DNA of 64,000 nucleotides from Glandiceps talaboti (lineage: Eukaryota; Hemichordata; Enteropneusta; Spengelidae), in assembly GCF_964340395.1 (NCBI RefSeq), contig NC_135559.1, positions 17,473,550 to 17,537,549 on the forward strand. Reading direction: 5' to 3'. Position numbers and translations under genes: made by a program. Below, piece by piece: positions 1 to 12,853 of this stretch (positions are counted from its first letter, which is position 1; each line of letters opens with the position of its first letter). The notes below the pieces were generated by a model. It had not been told where the DNA came from, did not search any database, and saw only the letters and a list, made by a program, of their open reading frames with translations.

Positions 1-395
1 TGCACATGGCGACAGATTGCTTCTCATTATAATTAAAAGAAATTTAAGAGGTAAATAATGTCAGCAATATTCATAGCATACCTGACCAGTACGTAAGATA
101 ATTTTAAATAGTGGTAGAAGTGCATAGTACACAGCTATGTAGGATTTGTAACAACAATTTGCAGCTATAGTCTAATTATTAGAAATCGTTCATCATGCTA
201 TCTATTAACTGATAAGAAATACACTGTACACTACTATTCTCTGTCCAAAGCGATCGATTAAGCTATTTCTGTTATCATTATGCCACAGCAAAGGTTATGC
301 CTTTAGGTTCGTGTCCAGCCTTTGCCAACTGGTAAATTAGTATTAGTGAGTCTTGCTAGGCCATTGGCGATTAAAAGATGTATTTTGGCAAGTTA

Positions 396-439
<44 letters not shown>

Positions 440-653
440 GACTGTCTGTCTGTCTATGTCTGCCTGTCTGTCTGTCTGTCTGTCTGTCTGCCTGACTGTC
501 TGTCTGTCTGTTTGTCTTTCTGGCTGACTGCCTGCCTTCTTGCCTGCCTGCCTGTCTGTCTGCCTGCCAGCCTGTCTGTCTGTCTGTCTGTCTGTCTGTC
601 TTCCTGCCTGTCTGTCTGTCTGTCTGTCTGTCGGTGTGCCTGTGTGTCTGCCT

Positions 654-732
<79 letters not shown>

Positions 733-753
733 CCGTGAAATTTCTTGTCTGAC

Positions 754-786
<33 letters not shown>

Positions 787-1220
787 CATGAATGAGTAAG
801 TTGAAACATTGGAGACCATGTACATGGCTGCAGATTGCTTCTCATTATAATTAAAAGAAATTTAAGATCTAAATAATGTCAGCAATATTCATGGCATACC
901 TCACCAGTACGTATTAAAGATAATTTTAAATAGTGGTATAAGTGCATAGTACACAGCTATGTAGGATTTGGAACAACAATTTGCAGCTACAGTCTAATTA
1001 TTAGAAATCGTTCATCATGCTATCTTTTAACTTAAAAGACATACACTGTACACTACTATTCTTTGTCCAAAGCGATTAAGCTATTTCTGCTATCATTATG
1101 CCACAGCAAAGGTTATGCTTTTAGGTTCGTGCCCACCCTTTACCAACTGGTAAATTAGTATTAGTGAGTCTTGCTAGGCCATTGGCGATTAAAAGATGTA
1201 TTTGGGCAAGTTAGTCTGTA

Positions 1221-1263
<43 letters not shown>

Positions 1264-1456
1264 GTCTGCCTGTCTGTCTGTCTGTCTGACTGTCTGTCTG
1301 TCTGTTTGTCTTTCTGGCTGACTGCCTGCCTTCTTGCCTGCCTGTCTGCCTGCCTGCCAGCCTGTCTGTCTGTCTGTCTGTCTGTCTCCATGCCTGCCTG
1401 CCTGTCTGCCTGCCTGTCTATTTGTCTGTCTGTCGGTGTGCCTGTCTGTCTGCATG

Positions 1457-1504
<48 letters not shown>

Positions 1505-1537
1505 TCTCTCTCTCTCTCTCTCTCAAAACGTGAAATT

Positions 1538-1601
<64 letters not shown>

Positions 1602-2024
1602 CATGAATGAGTAAGTTGAAACATTGGAGGCCATGCACATGGCGACAGATTGCTTCTCATTATAATTAAAAGAAATTTAAGAGGTAAATAATGTCAGCAA
1701 TATTCATATCATACCTGACCAGTACGTAAGATAATTTTAAATAGTGGTAGAAGTGCATAGTACACAGCTATGTAGGATTTGGAACAACAATTTGCAGCTA
1801 CAGTCTAATTATTAGAAATCGTTCATCATGCTATCTATTAACTGATAAGACATACACTGTACACTACTATTCTTTGTCCAAAGCGATTAAGCTATTTCTG
1901 TTATCATTATGCCACAGCAAAGGTTATGCCTTTAGGTTCGTGTCCACCCTTTGCCAACTGGTAAATTAGTATTAGTGAGTCTTGCTAGGCCATTGGCGAT
2001 TGAAAGATGTATTTTGGCAAGTTA

Positions 2025-2058
<34 letters not shown>

Positions 2059-2247
2059 GTCTGCCTGTCTGTCTGTCTGTCTGTCTGTCTGCCTGACTGT
2101 CTGTCTGTCTGTTTGTCTTTCTGGCTGACTGCCTGCCTTCCTGCCTGTCTGCCTGCCTGCCAGCCTGTCTGTCTGTCTGTCTGTCTGTCTGTCTGCCTGC
2201 CTGTCTGTCTGTCTGTCTGTCTGTCGGTGTGCCTGTGTGTCTGCCTG

Positions 2248-2288
<41 letters not shown>

Positions 2289-2311
2289 CCGTGAAATTTC
2301 TTGTCTGACTT

Positions 2312-2354
<43 letters not shown>

Positions 2355-2777
2355 CATGAATGAGTAAGTTGAAACATTGGAGGCCATGCACATGGCTGCA
2401 GATTGCTTCTCATTATAATTAAAAGAAATTTAAGAGGTAAATAATGTCAGCAATATTCATAGCATACCTGACCAGTACGTAAGATAATTTTAAATAGTGG
2501 TAGAAGTGCATAATACACAGCTATGTAGGATTTGGAACAACAATTTGCAGCTATAGTCTAATTATTAGAAATCGTTCATCATGCTATCTATTAACTGATA
2601 AGAAATACACTGTACACTACTATTCTTTGTCCAAAGCGATTAAGCTATTTCTGTTATCATTATGCCACAGCAAAGGTTATGCCTTTAGGTTCGTGTCCAC
2701 CCTTTGCCAACTGGTAAATTAGTATTAGTGAGGCTTGCTAGGCCATTGGCGATTAAAAGATGTATTTTGGCAAGTTA

Positions 2778-2857
<80 letters not shown>

Positions 2858-3003
2858 GCCTGTCTGTCTGTCTGTCTTTCTGGCTGACTGCCTGCCTTCT
2901 TGCCTGCCTGCCTGCCTGTCTGCCTGCCTGCCAGCCTGTCTGTCTGTCTGTCTGTCTGCCTGCCTGTCTGTCTGTCTGTCGGTGTGCCTGTGTGTCTGCC
3001 TGC

Positions 3004-3048
<45 letters not shown>

Positions 3049-3068
3049 CCGTGAAATTTCTTGTCTGA

Positions 3069-3110
<42 letters not shown>

Positions 3111-3186
3111 CATGAATGAGTAAGTTGAAACATTGGTGGCCATGTACATGGCTGCAGATTGCTTCTCATTATAATTAAAAGAAATT
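1..3186. repeat. Tandem macrosatellite of four long units with embedded CTGT and CT microsatellites
   Basis: The same unit starts at 1, 819, 1634 and 2387, and a fifth short copy starts at 3143 and breaks off near 3186. Each unit holds about 370 bp of single-copy-like sequence, then a long CTGT/CTGC tract, then a CT tract, then a short CTGT tract ending in a conserved ATGAATGAGTAAG segment. Unit lengths are about 818, 815, 753 and 756 bp; the differences come mostly from the microsatellite parts. Long low-complexity reading frames across the tracts are a by-product of the 4-bp period. I see no gene here. Confidence 0.92.
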
Positions 3187-3240
3187 TTTGTTTGTCTGTT
3201 TGTCTGTCTATCTGCCTGTCTGTCTGTCTGTCTACCTGCC

Positions 3241-3271
<31 letters not shown>

Positions 3272-3329
3272 GTCTGTCTGTCTGCTTGTCTTTTTGTCTG
3301 TCTGTCTGTCTGCCTGCCTGCCTTCCTGC

Positions 3330-3360
<31 letters not shown>

Positions 3361-3361
3361 C

Positions 3362-3396
<35 letters not shown>

Positions 3397-3398
3397 AC
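3187..3398. repeat. Imperfect CTGT/CTGC tract
   Basis: The fifth macrosatellite unit is interrupted after its first 44 bp by this degenerate tetranucleotide tract. It lacks the CT block of the full units, so it marks the array edge or a rearrangement. Confidence 0.85.
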
Positions 3399-4218
3399 AT
3401 TGAAAAAATACCGATGTACAGTAAAATGTAGTAGGATGTACAAAAAGATGGAAAACTGGGTATAAAATGTACATCAAATAAACCCACACTTCAGACATGT
3501 ATTCTGAGTAGTCTCCTATTGTAGTAATCAAATCAGAGTGAAGTAATTTGAGATAAGCCATAAAATAAACCTTACAAATTAAAACTTGATACTAGATGTA
3601 CACTACATGTCCCATCTATCTCGATCGCACAGGCAGGACAGGGAAATATAAGAACTGTTTCTTGTGCCTGTCACTGTTTATTTATTTCAAAGGAAATTGC
3701 TAATGCATTGGTCATGAAATATGAAGAAATGCATACTGCACCATCTCTTGACAGAAACTGGGATTATTAGTCACTAAAGGGCAAATTCTTAGGGGTACTA
3801 CTAGACTTGGGGTCGCTTGTCTATACATCTGTGCCCAACTCTATCTCTGCGCCAATTTTAACATGTGCTATTCAGAAAATATAAAGAAATATATTTAATT
3901 TTGAAATGCAAAGCCCCCATAAGGATATATTGCCCATCACAAGACAAATGGATGGTGCTTTCTCAAATAAGAACACAACAAAATAATGAGTTTCTTTACC
4001 CAACTCCCAAAACTGTTATGACCTCGTTTATTTCGGAACCCAAGGTGAACTAAGTGAATTCTCCTTGTCATTATCATTATAATGGAAAATGAAGTTTGGA
4101 TTTTGATGTCGAAGGTACAGCTCTGATTACAAATTCAGGGCCATTCTTTCCATAGCAAATTGTCGCTTCAAAATGAATTGCGGAATAACGCTAGTGTCAG
4201 TGTACAATGAGATAATCA

Positions 4219-4220
<2 letters not shown>
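3399..4220. other. No gene seen
   Basis: AT-rich unique-looking DNA. The one frame of about 60 codons (3865-4053) has no recognisable motif and no splice context. Confidence 0.5.
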
Positions 4221-4269
<49 letters not shown>

Positions 4270-4496
4270 TTTCGGAATAGAAAAAAAAAATCCATATACT
4301 GAAGAAAAAATAGAAAAGGGGAAAAAAGACGGATTAAAAAATCCTCTGGCCCCACACATTCCACAAAGTGCTTTTGGTGACAATGGTGTTATATAAGACA
4401 CTCGCAATAATCGGGTTTTGGGATGCCGAAATTCGTTGGTAAAAAGCACTTGTTTTTTTTTTCTTAAAACTTCATCAAAAGTACAGACATACATAC

Positions 4497-4497
4497 A

Positions 4498-4560
<63 letters not shown>
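4497..4560. repeat. (TTAC)n microsatellite
   Basis: About fifteen near-perfect TTAC units next to the end of the LINE reading frame; probably expanded from the LINE tail. Confidence 0.95.
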
Positions 4561-4563
<3 letters not shown>

Positions 4564-5240
4564 CAATGCACGGTTGCTTTGAATAACAGAATGTTTAAAA
4601 CCGGTCAATTTCCTAAAAACCCGAGAAAATGCTTTTCTCGTCATATTAAAAGTACCGACAGTAAAGTTACTCCACCGGTAGGAACAATACGGAATGTCAC
4701 AATAAACAGAAAACAAATGACACTTAACAGAAAGTGACGTATATTTAAAGTCACGGATAACTGCATTTCCTCTGGCATAAAAAAGACGAATCTTCGCCTC
4801 AATATCAACAATATCTTTAAAATCGGGAGTAATTAAAACACCAAGATACTTATAGACATTAACATTACTAAGAGATCTTTCATTTAAATAAATAGGAACC
4901 TGGCTAACTTTCCTTGTATTTGCTTGGAATAACATGCATACAGTTTTTTTCTCATTAAAAATTATTGAACAGCTATTTCCGTATTGTCCGCAACAGTCAA
5001 CCATACGCCATACGTCCCTGTAGAGAATAAAACTATATCATCAGCATAAATCAAGCGATTCAGTTTTAGGCCACCAACAAGACAGCCAAACGGAAGAGAT
5101 GAAAGAGTCTTGCTAAGTGTATCTAAATAGATTGTAAAGAATCTAGGTGACGAAATTCCACCTTGTTTTACGCCGTTAGTTGGATGGAACCCTTCGGAGA
5201 GGCTTCCGTTCCATTTTACAACAAATTCTTATCAAACAAC
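4549..5240 (-). pseudogene. LINE reverse transcriptase fragment, frameshifted
   Basis: RNA-dependent DNA polymerase for target-primed retrotransposition. Two frames carry the pieces. The upstream piece has the GVKQGGISSP block (about 5155-5180) and the catalytic box RLIYADDIVLFS (about 5030-5060, YADD). The downstream piece (4549-5004) has the thumb-region signature YKYLGVLIT and a basic C-terminus. A shift near 5000 separates them and no intact start is present. Both blocks are directly visible and standard for LINE RTs. The copy cannot be functional. Confidence 0.75.
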
Positions 5241-5410
5241 ATTTAAACCAAAGACAATGTCGAACACAATTATTGAAAGAAATATATTCAAATGGTGGAT
5301 CTTAAACTGCGTAGCTAGTTTAATAGTTTTTCAGGGCCACCAAACATTCAAAAAAGAGATCTGCCGTTTTATCAGCATGAAATGTTTTAATATAAGGCAC
5401 AAGATGTAAA

Positions 5411-6860
5411 TGAGATCGAGCACATCTTCGGAGTCACTGCATGCAGCATATAGCAGGCAACCTCACGTTGAACGACTTTTTCCGTCTTTTTTTTGAGTTT
5501 CACTCGCTGACATTATAATTGCGACTTGCTATCTCCAAATGAAGGAGACTTTCAAGACTACTGTTACTCGCAGAAAATACACAGTGCATGTGCGCACTTC
5601 TTTTGTACTTTCCCGCGCAAAGAAATTTTAATTTGCTGCTAAAGGTTACAATTTTTAAGTGGACACATTTTAATTCAAAGTTAAGCCAGAGTACAATAGC
5701 GATATAAGATACATATTAGCCATGAGTCAGTGTACAGTCACTTTAGTGAACTATCCGTTGAAATCGCGCATGCTAGGATCTAGGAATCGTCACGTAAATA
5801 ACGATTTTAATAGCATCGCTATTTACTCAAAAAGTAGCTTTTTTTCTTTCTTTATTCCAAAATCTCAGGGGGCAGCTGCCCCCCTTGCCCCCCGAAGGCT
5901 ACGGTACTGATATGTAAATGACAAGAGTTGAACATAAACCACCTGTTATCTTGCCATCAAAAGAAGTTCTACACAATGATTGATCTGGCTGAATCAGTCA
6001 GCACTCTAAAATGAGTTATCTACAAAAAAAAGAACAGAAAAAATAATCCCCTGATATAATATATATCAATTACTTATCATGAGAACCTACAAGGATATTG
6101 GTCCACTTCCTTTACACGGTGATGTCGCGATCGCAAACACCATCATATTAATTGCACAAATGGTTTTTAAACTTGCCTTTTGTATAAAAAGTAACCGGCG
6201 CGATTTATTTCACGTCCCAAAATGAATAGAAAAAAAATGAAATGTTTTGTATTTTTGTATTCATAAGCTCAGTATGGACATAAATGTTTTGAATGACATT
6301 ATTAGATTTTAGTTATTGAAAGGGATTATTTAGATATCTGTCGATGTTACTATTGTTGTGTTATTGTCATCATTAATTGTCACCACTGTGTTTTTATAGA
6401 ACCACATTAGCCTATCTTTAGCAGTAAAGACATCAAACAATAATGAATACAAATTTGTATACAATTTCTTCACACTGCTCTACTTGAATTGATGAATCAT
6501 GTATTTGTATTATTTTTTCAATTGTCAAACTCTATGTTCAACAGGAAGGCCGCCACAGATAAGACAAAAACAGCTCAAGCTGAAAGTAGACATTGTAGCT
6601 ACCTTATTGATTCAAATTATAAATAGGATGGTAATATTTTAGCCCCACATTTTGATAGTGACCATAGTCACACAGTATCATTGAGAATTAAGAATAATCA
6701 CGCATGCAGTGAAAACGTTTATTTACAACCACCTATTAAATAAGTTAATGTGCTCTTTATTTATTCCAGAAGGTCACGTGATTAAAAATCTGCGCCCACT
6801 GGGCAGGCTTTGGTAGGTACTTCTGTGAAGAGATAAAGGGAATAGTTAAATAATTAGTAT
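5411..6860. other. No gene seen
   Basis: AT-rich DNA with a C-rich patch near 5875-5890. Short open frames (for example 5722-5910) show no motif. The 3' end of this stretch probably includes the promoter of the host gene that follows, but I see no clear TATA or initiator. Confidence 0.4.
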
Positions 6861-6869
6861 GTTTTCGCC

Positions 6870-6997
6870 GTCGGAGGCACACATCACAGGGCTTCATATC
6901 ACGTTGCTAACGAAGCAGTTTACCTCTGTACCTGTTAATCAATAAACATTATACCAAGCGAATGGTTGTAAGGACGTCGACTTTGTTGCATCTACAG
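6870..6997 (+). other. Probable 5'UTR exon of the DED/P-loop gene
   Basis: The stretch ends in CTACAG followed by GTAAGTATG, a strong 5' splice site at 6998, and precedes by about 180 bp the acceptor of the exon holding the first ATG. It has no long open frame of its own. The left boundary is a guess. Confidence 0.4.
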
Positions 6998-7176
6998 GTA
7001 AGTATGTATTCTATGATTAATAAACCCACTTTTACAAAAATGATTTACTTATAAAGAATTTAATGAGATAAAACACCTCTAAAGTAAATTTATTGAGATG
7101 AACTTGCACTTTACATTCTCGGCAGATCTACAGAGGTATCGTGGTTACTAAATATCTTGTAGTGGTTCTGTTATAG

Positions 7177-7306
7177 AAGAGTGTCAATAGTCAGCGTACC
7201 ATGGCTTACGGTGGAGAAGACGACATTTCATGGGAGGATTCCTATGGACAAGTCTTCATGTCGTGGTATGAAGTCATAGACAAGATAAATAAAAAGTTAA
7301 CAAAAG
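7177..7306 (+). CDS. Start exon of DED/P-loop gene
   Basis: The acceptor TTATAG precedes 7177. The ATG at 7201 sits in a good context (TACCATGG). It encodes 35 codons beginning MAYGGEDDISWEDSYG and ending in a helix-like stretch VIDKINKKL, and closes on the donor G|GTAAGG at 7307 in phase 1. The last residues join in frame with the 25136 exon and would form helix 1 of the death effector domain. The intron that follows is about 17.8 kb and holds several transposons. DEDs mediate homotypic assembly of signalling complexes in apoptosis and innate immunity. The start is chosen because it is the first ATG after the acceptor and the frame stays open to the donor. Confidence 0.6.
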
Positions 7307-8304
7307 GTAAGGTTAAGTTAAGGTAAGGCAAGTTGTAAAGTTTTGTGTTTATTTTCATGTGTTCGAATAAATAACATACATGTGTACTGTATATTTTTAC
7401 CAACCATTTAGGCGTTTAAAGACGCAATAAAAAAGACCCTGTGCTATACTGAAGAGAAACTCAAAGATATTGAAAAGACTACAAAACTTAAAAAACATTG
7501 CTGTTCATGATGAAGGAGATTAATTACAACTTTTATACACGGGGTTCAGCATCCAAAATGGCTGGTCGATTATTGTAAGTCGCTGGGTTGAACTTCCGTG
7601 ATATGGTCACTGGCCAAATATAATGACACTGTGTGGGATAACAAAAGTGTACCAAGACACAGGTCTACCCTACCAAACATTGCATTTTAAAATCAATCAA
7701 TGTGCATGAAAACTGACGTTTAAGCTTTCGGTTTAACACCGGTTCAAAGCTGTTTACGACTCGACCGGAAGTGGCAACCGTTGTTTGTACTTCGGTGAAC
7801 CGCTCGGCTTATCCGCTTCATAATCATAGTCCGACGTGTAAGGCGTGGCTTAAAATCCTTTGAACCAGCCACACTTATACGGGAGGGTGACTACTTTCAA
7901 CACTATTAGGCAAGTAACAGTACACAGACAAACATATCCGTATCAGCCGATTTCATGACATACTGGGTCGACAGTGAAATCGAACACAATGGGATATGAT
8001 ATATGTCTATTTTAATACACTTTGACAAACAGCTACAAAATGCTCGTCAGTATAAATTCCATATGGATTTTGTGTGTTTATAACTTTCGATTGTGACATA
8101 CGATCGGGATCTTGTGGATTGTCTTAGCAAATGATATGCATGTTCACAATTTACTATGGTTGAAACCTGGCAGAACGCACGTATGTCTGTGTTTGGTCGC
8201 CTGAAGTGTGAAAGACTTCCTGTGTCAATCTTAATCACATGTTAAATGGATAGGGGGATGGGGGGGGGGGGGGGCTCTTCGTCAACTACTGTCAAATTTT
8301 GTAA

Positions 8305-9804
8305 GTAATTGGCCCAAAACTGACCAAGTACGGGCAGAGTTACGAGCTCGCAAGTCTCAAGTACGAGTGACGTCTGAACGTATATATACGGGTGACGTAA
8401 CGAGCTCGTAAGTCTGAAATACGAGTGACGTCGATTATCCGAACGCTAACGGGGACATGCATTTAGTGGATATGCGGTCAGTTCGGATATGCGATCTGCA
8501 TCGAGATGGGACGGGCGGGGTCAAAAGGTCGCACTCATACAGAATGAACGTACACGTGTTACATGCACTCTCAGACAAATGAAACGTACCGTACTACATA
8601 GAAACCTTTTTAATGAATTGTACTTATTTAATACTAAAACTAAATAAAGAGTTGAATATAATAGGAAAACGAATTGAATATGTGTAGAAGAAATCAAAAA
8701 ACGTATTTACAAGAAAGACGACGACGTGGTGGACAGCTGATAAGAACGCATTGTTGTCATGGTTGCATCTTGCATCTATAAATAATGTTCACTGACATGT
8801 AAATGTAATCAAATTGTATCAATGTGTATAAAACGATGTGTCCGCAATTTAGCCACTCAATGAGAAAAAAATGAAGTTCAGAAAAACGAAGTCAGGGGTT
8901 TCTGTTTCATTGCACGGCTGTCTGCTGCTTTTCTGTGTAAACTACGGATCAATAACAACTGGGTAGGTTCACAATCAGGCTGCGACTCTAGTCATAACAA
9001 ACACGGAGAAAGCATAGCTGCCGCTTCGCCGTGCAATGGTACTGGTTCACACGGGACATCGTTTTCGACTTTATCTTAAGTTTCACGATCGAGTGAGGAT
9101 TCCTTCCTAGACATCGCAGATTTATAGGTAGGCCGAAGCTGAAAAAGTTTTACACCTTTGAAAATCTTTATTGGAAAAAGAAACGAAACTCCTTTTACTT
9201 CTGACCGGTATCACACTGTCAATCATCAATGATTGCGTTACATCTCATGCCGACAAGTTGTTTGAAAGTCGCCACTATAGTCAGAGTAGAGTGTGGCATG
9301 CCGTTCTCACCATTTCACAATCATTTCAAATCTTTTATGAATCATACAAAAGACAACGGGGTGGTCAATAGGAGAACAACTTTATTGAGATGTTATTGAA
9401 GGTGTGATCGTTCCAATGCACTCGATGTAGTCGTCTTTTGTTTTACCGTACGTCATTAACATCATGTCATTCTAGTCGTGGACAGTGATTGTTTACAAAC
9501 AATACACACTGTAGCTCCAAGACAAACCGCGCTCATTCACAAGTCGATCGTCATTCATCAAACTTAAATTTTTTACCGAAACATTACTTTGATATCAGAA
9601 CAATATATTTTTTCGGGGGACACGTAGTCTGTTCGGATGACCGATCAATTCGGATATTCGCCACGTACTCGCGGAATACGACAAGCGTGAGTCCTCTGCG
9701 AACTCATCGAAAATTAGGCCAACTACAAGAGTATGACGTCACTCGTACTTGAGACTTACGAGCTCGTAACTCTGCCCGTACTTGGTCAGTTTTGGGCGAA
9801 TTAC
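8305..9804. mobile_element. Non-autonomous DNA transposon, 1500 bp, 70-bp terminal inverted repeats
   Basis: Bases 8305-8374 match the reverse complement of 9735-9804 at 68 of 70 positions, with core CCCAAAACTGACCAAGTACG. Inside each end are further shorter repeats of the same sequence (for example 8389-8435) and TTCGGATAT-type motifs on both sides (about 8478 and 9630). No transposase is visible. A target duplication is not clear; the ends carry GTAATT in inverted orientation, which may hide a short AATT duplication. The element lies in intron 1 of the host gene. Confidence 0.85.
8871..8960 (+). other. Signal-peptide-like open segment inside the DNA transposon
   Basis: ATG at 8871 opens a frame with a basic start (MKFRKTKSG) and a hydrophobic stretch (LHGCLLLFCVNYG), closing near a GGGTAGGTT that could act as a 5' splice site. 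It looks like a secretory leader exon, but no downstream exon can be linked. A second hydrophobic frame lies at 9171-9371, without an ATG. Both may be chance. Confidence 0.2.
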
Positions 9805-10154
9805 ATAGAGTAATGAGAGTAATGCACCAAATGCACGAGAAGTACATGTAGAACTTTTCATACAGGAACATTATAACATGAAATACTAGTAGTATCCATC
9901 TTCGCTAGACAACTGCTTTCTTCAGGGGAGATACAATGTGTCAGTTTTGTAAACTTAACGTCGTGATATTTACAGTAAAAAGCCAACGGACAAAAAGAAG
10001 GAGAAAGTTATATGGTAAACGCCGTCTGAATTTTGTGAACTTAATGGAGAATTAGATAGAACAATACCACAATTTACACATGAGCTTCTTATATACAGCA
10101 ATGCGTCAGTATTTTCAAATTTGTGTGTCTTCAGCCAGTATTCAAACATTAGGG

Positions 10155-10590
10155 ACCGGTCAGTTTCTTCAGCCGGGGGGGGGGCGGTGGAATTGTAGGG
10201 GATCACCCTGGTTTTGAAATTGACAGTGGGGGTGGGGTCATGCTGTTTTGAAATTGTGGATGGGGGGGGGGGTCATTGTGTTTTGGATTGTGATGGAAGA
10301 AAATAATCCTTTTCTACATCTACAATGGCATATAGCCTTGTCTGAAATGTGGTACATGTAAATATTTGTTCTTGTCCCTGTTTCTTACATGAATTCTTTA
10401 ATATTACTTATTAGTTCAAACACAACTATATATATACATATATATGTATTACCTCGCTACCACACCAGTTACAGAACATGTCATGTAAATGCTTGGCTGT
10501 TTCACAATCAATGTTTCACTTATATTGCACTTAGGGGCAACAGTGAACTTGAAGGTTTCGTAATGGTAATCTTCATATATAGTTTATAAA
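10155..10590. repeat. Interspersed repeat, copy A
   Basis: This stretch begins GACCGGTCAGTTTCTTC, runs through G-rich tracts and ends near AGTTTATAAA. It closely matches 50654-51090, where the same sequence interrupts a Polinton gene. No inverted ends or protein are visible, so the class is unknown. Confidence 0.85.
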
Positions 10591-11748
10591 AGAAGGGGTC
10601 AATACACTTTCTATTTTGGACACTACATGTTATTGACACTACAAATCACCACATCACATCAGATTCCATTTTCTATTATACATCAGGTATGACCACCTAA
10701 ATTTCTCTAACATACCGCTGACTTTACTATACATGCAACATTAATACCCCTATACCAATGTTACGAGCCCATTTTTATGTGACACATGGTAAACTCATTT
10801 AAAAGTTACATTTACATTAGCTTTTCGAAGCTTGGAAATATTACCTCAAAGGCTATGAATAACTTAAACATTGCCTTAATAGAAGCAAAATATTCCAGAT
10901 CTGCCAGGAGGAAACCCGAAGGACTCCCTCACCCCCAGAGGTCACTCATGCATTCAACCAACAATCAGATGTACCAACAACCTTTTTACTGTCATAATAT
11001 TATTAAACTTTTCTTAAATATTTTCACCCAATTCTAATTTGATATTGCCTTTTAAAGATGTGAAATGTTTGCCAAGATAGTCTAAAATTGCCTTAAAACT
11101 CCAAATCTTCCTACCACTGATACTACCATTAGATGTCCTGACCTAATGATGCCATTGAACTTTTCAAGAACATATTTCAACCCTACGTAAGTTATAAAGA
11201 ATAGTTTCTGATACTTGATGGTGCTGTTTTGTAAAGCATGGATAAAGTTATTGCTTGAACGGGTCTGAATAGCCTAAATATCAGCTTTGAGAGTGAAAAT
11301 CCCCCAGGGCTTCTAGAGGGAGACCCCCTTGGATCCCCACATGAAGTGGACATATCCCAGTCTCTAGGTCTTCCCCTACCTGTTACTTTAAAGGTGCTAT
11401 GAAAGTATATTTCAAAAGTATTTCAACCCTATGTAGTTGCTTTTTACATGTTGGTGTTGTCTTGAAAAGCTTGGAAATTATTGTCTGAAAGGGGTCTGAA
11501 TAGTCTCAAAATTGACTTTCCAGAGTAAAAAACCTATAGAATCAAGTGATAGGGGGGTCAGCCTGTTTTTTGTTTTACAGGTGGGGGAGGGGGGTGTCAG
11601 TGAGTTTTTGTTGGCCCGATTTAAGAATACCCCCAGGCTGGAGAAACTGATCTGTCACTAAAGTTACAAATCAAGAATAAAGGCCAAGTCTTCATGCTTG
11701 CTATCGGCAGGAATTTACAAGAAAAGTTATAAAATTGAATTGATTTTT
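10591..11748. other. No gene seen
   Basis: AT-rich DNA with two loosely similar passages (about 10780-11160 and 11220-11560) that mix short G-rich and C-rich blocks, probably remnants of a repeat. The frame 10786-11037 has no motif. Confidence 0.4.
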
Positions 11749-11804
11749 AGCACTACTGAACCTACATTAGCACAACTGAACTACAATGTAGGTTCAGTAG
11801 TGCT
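11749..11804. repeat. Perfect 20-bp inverted repeat (hairpin)
   Basis: AGCACTACTGAACCTACATT at 11749-11768 is perfectly complementary to 11785-11804, with a 16-nt loop. It stands just before a CTGT tract (11820-11864) and may be one end of a fold-back element. Confidence 0.85.
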
Positions 11805-11828
11805 ATAGGCATCGAGCCGTGTCTGTCC

Positions 11829-11863
<35 letters not shown>

Positions 11864-12349
11864 AGTGTCTGTATATGTGTGTAGATGACTTAAACTCAAA
11901 AACTGCCAATCCGATTGCCTTGGTATTTGGTGGGGATATTACTTGTGGGGTCTAGATGAGAAATTCTTCAATGATCGCATCACAGGTGTGTGATTTGAGT
12001 CAAAAGTGTGATTTTTGGTAAAACAAACTTAAACTCAGAAACTACTGCGCAGAGTTGTGCGAAATTTGGTGGGAATATTCTTAAGGGGGTGTATAGTAAG
12101 ATTTGTTTATGACATGATGATCCAATGCAAATCAGGGCTAAAAATGTGTCTTTTTGTTAATGACAAAACTATTAGCAGATTGGGCTGAAATTTAACAGGG
12201 ATGCATCTGTGGGGGTATAGATAAAGAAATACTAAGCATATAATGATCTCATCAGTAATATGCAAATCAGGTGTAAAAATGTGAAGTTTGGTCAAAAATT
12301 AATATCTCAAAAAGTACTTGGTGAGAGCTATTCTGCAGACCTTGACATA

Positions 12350-12850
12350 ATTGGCCCTAGCAACCATGGCCACGCCCATAGCAACAGCCAAACGGTCGTG
12401 TGTTTCACAAAGATAACAGGGATTAATAGACAATTGAATAAACAATAAAGAAATGTATATCAATTAGCAACAAGACCACGCCCATAGCAACAGCCAAATA
12501 ATCACGTATATTGCAAAGATAACGGATTGAAATACAAATAAAAATACATTTAAAAAATGTATGGAAATGTGCCTAGCAACAAGACCACGCCCATAACAAC
12601 AGCCAAATGATCACATATATTGCGAAGATAAGGAGGATTAACAGACAAATGAATAAACATTTAAAAATGTATGCAAATATGCCTAGCAACAACACGCCCA
12701 TAGCAACAGCCAAATGATCACCTGTATTGCAAAGATAATATCAGGAATTCATACACAAGTGAACAAAAACATTCAAAAATGTATGCAAATATATCTAACA
12801 ACATGACCACACCCATAGCAACAGCCACATGATCGCGTATATCACAAAGA
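12350..12850. repeat. Tandem repeats of about 110 bp with ACCACGCCCATAGCAACAGCC core
   Basis: Five successive copies of a segment containing GACCACGCCCATAGCAACAG and then TATTGCAAAGATAA. Related copies occur at 43070-43140 and, inverted, at 43300-43440, so this is an interspersed family with local tandem expansion. It directly abuts the LTR element beginning at 12854. Confidence 0.8.
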
Positions 12851-12853
12851 TAG

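Larger units (their letters stand above)
4221..5410 (-). mobile_element. 3' part of a degraded non-LTR (LINE) retrotransposon
   Basis: On the minus strand this stretch encodes the second half of a LINE reverse transcriptase, followed by a short 3' region. The element appears to end in an ATT/ATTT-rich tail at 4221-4275, typical of LINE 3' ends. A TTAC microsatellite (4497-4560) has expanded just after the coding end. The 5' part is absent, as expected for a 5'-truncated insertion; recognisable protein similarity fades near 5410. The style of the RT C-terminus suggests the CR1/Jockey side of the LINE tree, but I cannot name the family. Confidence 0.75.

Noticed and set aside
353-3487. Long frames of Cys-Leu-Ser-Val or Arg-Gln-Thr-Asp repeats
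   Set aside because: They are translations of CTGT and CT microsatellites in several frames and strands; no unique coding sequence.
4267-4494. 75-codon frame downstream of the LINE RT
   Set aside because: It lies between the end of the RT frame and the ATT tail, so it is the LINE 3' region.
7412-7510. Exon-like stretch with a lysine-rich open frame (KDAIKKTL...)
   Set aside because: The TTTAG acceptor would put it in a frame with an immediate stop when joined to the start exon, and no donor is seen at its end.
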